Assembly: GCA_019096065.1 (NCBI GenBank)
Contig: JAGUCH010000008.1
Coordinates: 3,849,001-3,913,000 of the forward strand
Length of the DNA: 64,000 bases
Reading direction: 5' to 3'
Source of the DNA: Paracyclopina nana
Lineage: Eukaryota > Arthropoda > Copepoda > Cyclopoida > Cyclopettidae
Shown here: one piece after another, positions 56,954 through 64,000 of the stretch
How the letters are laid out: every line of letters begins with the position of its first letter
How positions within the stretch are numbered: position 1 is the first letter of the stretch
Translations under genes and position numbers: made by a program
The notes under the pieces: model-generated
The model's input: the letters and a program-made list of their open reading frames with translations, nothing else
Databases searched by the model: none
What the model was told of the DNA's origin: nothing

Positions 56954-57518
56954 ATGCCAAAGGGAAAGTTCTACGCTGGCATAGAAGAGAAAGCCAACAA
57001 TGTTTGCTATGGCTTCAAAATCTGGAACTGGAACTTTAGGTAATAAATTGCCGTTGATTCTCAGCAACCCTTTTTAACATATTTCCCCCTGCCTGCATAG
57101 CATCAAGTTCCCCAGGGTGGTTTCTGGCTACAACGCCGAGGAGGATGAGAAGAACGGAACGAGTAGGGATGCTCAATGGAATTTCCAACCTTTCAGAGGT
57201 CAAGAAGTGAAGCGCCAAGTTTACCTCCAAGGGAGCAAGATGAAGAGAAAGGCAGAGAGCATGGCTGACATTTTTCATGGGCAAAGATATAGAGTGGTAG
57301 AAGAGGCCGAGCCTTTGGACTCGGTTTCAACCTCTTCTGACCACATCTACGCCGAAATCTACGAGCCCTTCCTCGATGATCCTCCTGTGGTGCCTCCAAG
57401 GTCCGATACCCCCACTGTGCCATCTCCACCCAATTACCCACCTTACTCTTCTTGCGTTGCCACGAGGAAATCGCGCAGGAAATCACTCAACATTGATGGC
57501 CTTCCATTGTTACACTGA
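56954..57518 (+). CDS. Unrecognised 167-residue adaptor-like protein
   Basis: Two exons, 56954-57039 and 57101-57518, separated by a 61-nt GT-AG intron. The phase-2 junction completes a serine codon (AG|C) and avoids the TAA that follows if the intron is retained. The start ATG has an A-rich context (CCAAAATGCC), and an AATAAA polyadenylation signal lies at 57562-57567. I recognise no family. The N-terminal 60 residues are mixed and moderately aromatic (CYGFKIWNWNF), and the middle is basic. The C-terminal half has tyrosines in YAEI and YEPF contexts (pYxxI-like SH2 ligands), PVVPPR (a class II PxxPxR SH3 ligand) and a PPNYPPY run. A basic RKSRRKSLNID near the end contains a likely phosphorylation site. 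No signal peptide or membrane segment is seen. The pattern suggests a cytoplasmic scaffold or signalling-tail protein, but this is inference from short motifs. Confidence 0.6.
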
Positions 57519-57561
57519 AATAATTTCTCTCTCTTGTACATAAACTATGATCTCAATCTGA

Positions 57562-57567
57562 AATAAA
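57562..57567 (+). promoter_or_regulatory. Polyadenylation signal
   Basis: AATAAA lies 44 nt after the stop codon of the 167-residue gene. Confidence 0.75.
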
Positions 57568-60500
57568 GTACAACAACAGTTTACCTTGTGTTTAGCCCTT
57601 TTTTCATTATGGAATTACTAATCTGCTGCTGAGGAGCTTAGCCCCTTTTTTTAGGGGCTCATCACCGAGTGAAATCTAATACTCGAAACATATTTATTAC
57701 CTGCAAAGTAGAGCCACAATGAGGATGCTTTGCATCTGCCCCTTTTGCCAAAGGCTGTGTGTCTGAATTTACATATACATTGCATTGTAGTTTGTAGGGT
57801 TCCGATAATTTACGACCCTTAATGTAGTACTAGCCGAATGAATTGAGATTCACTCCATGCCAAACATATAAATTAACAGAAGATAATCATCTTCCTACTA
57901 ACCTCCTATGAGTTTGGAATTTTGAGCAGTCTGAGTTCACACGAATGTGCCATATCCCCATGGGCATTTAGTAAGTAGTAAATGCCCAGACAAAAACGGA
58001 AGCTATAAAATATATGCTTGACTCGTTGCTGCCAATACGAAACGTCAATAATTCCTGCTGCTGGACATGTTTTCACACGAGTGGCAACCGCAAAATTAAC
58101 CGTGAAGCCACACCTTCGCACTTCCTCAAGAAAGAATAAAATATGCTTTTCAAAGCACTGTAGAAATGGCTGTGAAAGCCCAATTAAAAAGTAATGACGG
58201 CTCTCATGCAAATATACTACTGGCCTCAAATATATTCCCGAAAATGGAGGAAGTTTTGTAGACGCTCCTCAATTCTTCTTCACGCTTTTCAATGATGCGT
58301 TAGCAGTCTCTGTTTGACGTGGGAAACGCTCCAATTTACGCCCACAAATCCTTCCCAAAACCAAATACCGAAAAGTGAACAAAAGGTCAGGATTTCCACC
58401 CCTTTCTCGATTTTCTCCGCCTACTGTCAATTGGTGTGTGCGTACATAATTCCAGGGTAGCTAATACAGTAATTATCAGTTCTTAATTTTGGTGAGAATA
58501 TATGCGTAGTTAAGCATGATCTGCCCTAAACTAGCGAGGTATTTTGAGAGGAAATTGCTCCGCATTATTTTTTATTCAAGATCATCACCATCACATCCTT
58601 TTTTGATGGTTGCCCTCATCTGATGGATCAACATTGAAATTGGACCTCACCACGGTCTATTTTGTGAGAAAATTGATGGTAGTAAATTCTGGTAGCAGAA
58701 CATGGTTGATGGCTGGAAATGATGCTCTCTTGTGTATGCAACAGCATGACTTGGCAATCATTTGAGACCTTTTAAAATTGAACAAGCTTGGGGATCTGAA
58801 AGTGATCTCTCGTCGTTACGACGTCGTTTCCAGATAATGATGTTAGAATTTGGCCCGGTCATATATACGCACTCTTCAATGATGACTGGCAGCAGCAGCA
58901 GCAACCCTTTTCAGCTGAATTCCCAGATGAGACAACCAATTTTAAGCTTTGTTTAAACACACCATCAATCTTTCTGCCCTCGTAAAAATTATCATGCTTT
59001 TTGGGCGCTAGTTGAGCATCACTGCAAATGACTTTCAAATTCCCACGAAACAAGTAAAAAACAGTGCGCTTCCTGATGAATATTGATGATTGGCTCTTCA
59101 ATCCATCTCGGTCGTAGTTTCCCATTTTTGAAGCACTTCCATAATACAATGCTGAATTGCACACGTGACACATCCCGTCATTTTGGGGTAAAAAAGTCAT
59201 GATTCAATTTGACTGACAGACGAACGACGCGTGGAATAATCGCATCAAAAAATGCACTACGCGCAACCTTTGCGTGTTCGCATGATTTCCTGATTTTCAT
59301 GTCACCGCGCGGCTCTCGAAAATACATACACATAATAACAACACGAACGGATCCAGATTCGCTCATGATGATCACGAAAAGTTGACTTAAAAAAGCACGT
59401 GCTCGGAAGCTCAACACAACAACAAAAAAGCGTACATTAGTAAGTTAGGCGTCATGTCAAAAACCCTTCAAACCTTCACATATGCCACCCACCCCCGATA
59501 ACCAACCCTTGCAACCAAATAGGGTAAATCAAAGCAGGAGCAGCTAAAACCATTCACCCCAATCTCATTGAAAATTCCTCATTTGTTTCATGGAGCACTG
59601 ACTTTTATAGTACATTTTTTACTACTAGGCCGTTCTCATATTGCCGGAAAAAGCTAAGCTAAGGTGAAAATAGCTAAGCTAAGGTAAAAATAGCTAAGCA
59701 AACGCTCAACATTTCAAGCAAAGTAGCTGCTTTTTGTGAATGTTGAGCGAAATAACCGGTTTTCGTTGCATAATTTTTACCTTAGCTTAGCTAATTTTAC
59801 CTTAGCTTAGCTTTTTCCGGCAATATGAGAACGGCCTATTGAATAAAAACCAGCTCTCGGTACTTTTTTCAAGAAGATCACATGGGGCTCTCCAATAAAA
59901 AAGCAAGTGGGCCATAAAAGGTAGAGTAGCTGGGGGGATTATTTATTTCTTAACGAGAGAATGGAAAAAGTCAGGGTAATCAGAGCCTGATTTGCCATCT
60001 GGCCAAACAATTGATATATTTTTGGTGATCGGAAAAGTATAGCTTACATAGCACCTGTTATATCATCATCAGGGTATCCTATTGACAAAAATACATACAC
60101 TCCTATTTTATGGCATGTACAGCTCAGATTGATGAACCTAATTGGGGCGAATTGTAGACCTCAAATTACACGTGTCAATACATCATATATATGTAGGAGA
60201 TGATTGAAGCGGCCCCTTGACCCAATGGGAGGGGCTGATCACATATATTGGAGGCTTCTGGCTGAATTCGAGCTCTACTCATCTTGTTTAACAAATCATT
60301 TCGAAAATTTGATGGCAATAAAATATGGCAGCTGCGCCTTCATCTTTGGTGAAAGTGACTGACCCCTACTGTGACAATTTGCACCTCTTCCACTCTTTTT
60401 TGCCCCCAACGGACACGCCCTTATTCATAAAGAAAGGATTCACTCAAATTAATGGCTTTATGCCGATCCGACGATGGAGCAACAATTTAGCTGGTGCAAA

Positions 60501-63500
60501 AGTCCCCACAAAGACATTGGAAAAAAACCCATCGCCCTTTCTCGCTTGAGAATTCGCGCGGCCCAAACATCAGCAGCTTTTTCGTATGTTTGCTCCACAG
60601 TTGAATTTTACGAGAGGGATGGCACAATTGGTGCTCAAAATTGAATCTATTACGACATAAGGAGGGACAGTGCTCGTCGTATTTGTACACTTTTGACTGT
60701 GTGTGTCCGAACTACTAGAAGTAGTGCTATATGTACTAGAGTCTGGCTGCTGCCCATTTTGCCATATGGCACCCTTTTTCACTTTTGTAGCAACAGCTCA
60801 GCGCAATGATAGATTGCACTTTTTACTAGTGCTGAACCAACATTTGTCCAAATAATTGGTAAAAAGAAGAATATGTCACTCAAATCTCCTCAAAGATCTC
60901 TGCAAATATTGGAAAAGTGAGACATCTGTGCTCATTGGGGAAAATTCACTATTTTGATTTGCTGAATGGGTCCCCGGAATAAGGTCCGAATTAGGATTAC
61001 AATAATCAATCAGTTAGATCAAACATTTGCTGTATTCACACAAAAAACTCAAAGTCACCACGATTACTGCACGGTTGCTATATACGAATATAGTTGGATG
61101 ATTTGTTGTCGCTTTCGAGATGACTCACTTTTGACAGAGACATAAATAATAATGGATACAAAATAAGTTCATCCGCAAGGCTTGTTAACGCGAGGCCACA
61201 AGTGTTTTTTGCTCCAACTCTTATCTGGTCCTTGACTAATGGCTTTTGTCGGGATAGGTGGAGAATCAGCCCACCAGATGGCATATCAAGAAAATAATGG
61301 AGCAATGCGTAATAGGCGGCAATTAAGTGTAATTCAAGCGTTCAATATGCCAATGAATTATGGCTGGAAGAAGTAGATTAAATCAAACGGTTCCACGGGA
61401 GCATCTTCTCATTCGCCTACCAAATTTTCGAAATCACTGGATCAAAGACAAAGACTATTGTGTTATTTAATGATGATGGTCGCCAACTTTGCGACCACAG
61501 TGCAGTTCACCTGGGTCGACTGGAATAAAAAAGAGCAGTAATTTGGATGCTGCTGACTCAGACATTCTGCGCAGCAATGCAGTGGCTGAAAATGGCCTAA
61601 AATTGATGCTACTCACGAAATTTGACTGAGGTCAGCTATTCCTCATCTTGACCACATTTTACCTTTTTTTTAGCACACCATACTCCCATTGTGCAACGAT
61701 AATTGCTCTTCAAGTCTTGGTTTGCACTCTTCTTGCTGCAGGTCAGAAAAAAGTGATGTATCTGTGCGATTTCCGCTGTTCTTTTCAATTTTTTCTCATA
61801 ATGGGGCTTGAGGTTAATGATTGAGCTCTAGGCACAATTCTGTGTAACTTGGGAGGCCAACCGAAACAGCGAGCAAAACTGAATTGAAATAACTTTTTCG
61901 AATTCGCTCTGTAGCTAGATGCGTGAGAAGAAATTGGACAGTTTTATCCAGCGGTGGTGCTGAGAAAAACAATTACTGAGCGATTCTCCATACTTGACTG
62001 AGCTTGCTGCTGCTGCAACAACATGCTCACGAGTAGTAGGTCAATTAAAATCCATCATATCAGGAAGTTGACTGATAAGTCTGCCATGCTGCTACCACCG
62101 GTGATCAAATGGAGTTTCACAAAGAGGCCAAACAAAGGAGAATTTGCTCAGGCAACATGAAAATTGCCATCATAAGTCAATGTTGTTGTTGTTGTCTATA
62201 AGCGAATTGGCTGCTTCCGACCTTGACCAAAAGCCATCAAGCAATCAAGTATATAAAGGAAAAGTGTGTCAGCAGTGAGAAGATTTTGCATGATAAGTTG
62301 CAGGAAATTGACTTGATGCAGATTGACCTGAAACTTGAGAACAAAGAGCACACTGACTGATAACCACATTTTTTGTGGCTTTCTGGCCACTATTTTTAAT
62401 GAGTCCATGTTTTCACAAGGGAAATGATGCCAATAAAGCTACCAGCAGCAGATTATTCAAAAATCCCGCTACAACCCGTGTAATTTCGTGAAAAAAGAAT
62501 TTTACTACAAGTCGTTCGGATGGTGAATGGTTAAGGCAAAGTAATAGTAGCATGAATGCATCCCCAAAATGGCACAGTTATTGCCTTCAGCCCCGACCAA
62601 AATGGGTCTTTGTTTGTTGAAACTTCTTTATTGGTTTCCTAAATGTCATTTTTTCAATCCTGCAGCTAGATCAACTACTACTTCTTGGTATATGGCAGAT
62701 TTAGTGTCAAGACCTTTATTGACAGGAAGGTTTTATAAGGGTAGTAAACCCTCTTGGTGCTACATTAAATGTCTTCTTCTTTCCTTGGAAATCACCATAA
62801 TAAACCATGAAGATGCTGCTCAAAATCACTAGCGCACAGTTTTCATTTTCTTGGCAATAACAGTAGTCGTAGCCACGCCAAGGGGAATTTTTATTTGGTC
62901 ATTTATTTCACTGCCTTTGGCGCAACTATACTGCCAACCGTTTTATTTGCTGTCCAGACTGCTCTTCTATGTTTGGCAATAATCTGCAACACCAAAGCAA
63001 TAATGTCCGTCAAAGAAGACATTCTGTGTCAGCTTTTAGTAGCATGTTGCAGCTTGGCTCAAAATTCCTCCCACAAATAATTGGCTCTCCTCCAAATCCA
63101 TGGTGAGTTGGTGGTGATGGCAAAAAAGGCTGCTTTATTTGCGGATTTTCGTGAAGATACGCGAGGATCTGGGTATCCTAATTATGAACTTTCATCCCCT
63201 TCGGCTGCCATTATCATTTCTTCCTCTCCATTGGTTAAAAGCTCATCCAAACGTCACATCAACTACAAACCACACTCGACATTGGCAGGCATCAAAAAGC
63301 CAGCATTTGCTCTCACCCTTGAATGCTCTTTTGCTACCATATCCCCTCAGTGCAGCAGTGGAGAGATGATTGCATTAAAAGCTGTGGCAGAAACTTACTT
63401 ACCCTATGAGACTCGTCACATCATCAGGTTAGTCAGCCGAAAAGTGCTACGTGACACGAGGGCTTAATATCATCATTGCGCCAAACTGGGTTACTATTTC

Positions 63501-64000
63501 TAATTAAAATCCAAAGTTTGCAAAACATCTTCTATTTTTTTATGTGGGGGGTAAAATTACACCACTCCCACCCGCCCGCGCGCGAGCGTGTCATAAAGTT
63601 TAAAAGGCGAAATCCTATCTTTCTTCGAGTGTCAATTTTGACCCCGCTGCTATCGTAAGTCAGCTCTCGAACCTTTTGGCAAGCACGCACGTGTTTCCTA
63701 TATAGAAGAAACAAGAGCCAAACGCGATGTTAGGGTTAGAAAAATTGCTAGCTAAATAGAGGGGGTTGGTTTAAAAAAACCTCGCCAGTAATTGCCGACT
63801 GGGATAAATTCGCCTCGAAACTTAATTATACGGTAGTCCTCAAACAAATTAGACGGAGTTTTTAGCTCGTCGGCAGTTTTTTTTTCGAAATCGATTTTAT
63901 CTCCATATTTGCAAACATCACCCCCTCTATTTTTAAAACATGTGCACTGTGACGCGAAGTGACGCCAAACTCAGCACAGTGGCTGCATTGCTGTCAAATA
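57568..64000. other. Intergenic region, no supported gene
   Basis: The only structure I can support is the foldback MITE at 59626-59838 and a short perfect hairpin (AGCCCCT/AGGGGCT) near 57640. The frames at 63081-63467 and 57906-58229 have no recognisable domains or splice partners. Confidence 0.55.
59626..59838. mobile_element. Foldback MITE with TA target duplication, 209 bp
   Basis: The element 59628-59836 is flanked by TA. Its arms begin GGCCGTTCTCATATTGCC and are inverted for about 70 bp with few mismatches. Each arm contains tandem copies of a unit with core AGCTAAGCTAAGGTAAAA. The motif CGCTCAACATT recurs inverted nearer the centre. Almost the whole element would fold into one hairpin. 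No coding capacity. The family is uncertain; TA duplication suggests the Tc1/mariner group. Confidence 0.88.

Noticed and set aside
63081-63467. 128-codon plus-strand frame
   Set aside because: Ser-rich, no domain and no splice partner; not reported as a gene.

Overview
This window is eukaryotic nuclear DNA, most likely from an arthropod and probably an insect. The genes are split by short GT-AG introns, many of them about 55-140 nt. They match animal families: a SMYD methyltransferase, tetraspanins, a pickpocket-type DEG/ENaC channel, MNK/Lk6 kinases, minibrain/DYRK1A and TMEM245. The intergenic DNA is AT-rich and carries several families of small non-autonomous DNA transposons (MITEs). I cannot name the species. 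I saw no operon, CRISPR, phage or bacterial feature.

Layout. 1-6.7 kb: no gene, but two abutting Harbinger-like MITEs near 3.3-4.0 kb. 6.7-9.3 kb (+): six-exon SMYD4-like SET/MYND methyltransferase, followed at once by a 604-bp long-inverted-repeat element. 10.3-13.5 kb (-): two tandem tetraspanin genes; an intron of the distal one holds a hAT-type MITE. 15.6-19.4 kb (+): eight-exon pickpocket channel of about 720 residues. 20.78 kb (+): tRNA-Glu(CTC). 21.0-27.0 kb (-): two tandem MNK-family kinases, one with four exons and one intronless and GC-rich; a second copy of the same hAT MITE lies between them. 27.8-28.5 kb: Tc1/mariner-like non-autonomous element. 30-33.75 kb (-): secreted protein with a vWA-like region, family not recognised. 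34.3-36.2 kb (-): minibrain/DYRK1A kinase. 36.8-39.6 kb (+): TMEM245, divergent from minibrain and almost intronless. 39.6-56.8 kb: about 17 kb without a convincing gene, containing a possible NRF1-type promoter near 54.0 kb. 56.8-57.5 kb (+): compact two-exon gene for an unrecognised 167-residue protein rich in SH2/SH3-ligand-like motifs. 57.6-64 kb: no gene, one 209-bp foldback MITE at 59.6 kb.

The genes do not form a pathway. What stands out is local duplication (tetraspanin pair, MNK pair), changes in intron content between duplicates and in TMEM245, and MITE insertions whose target-site duplications can still be read. Exon models were built by hand from splice signals, reading phase and family similarity; no alignment or expression data were available.
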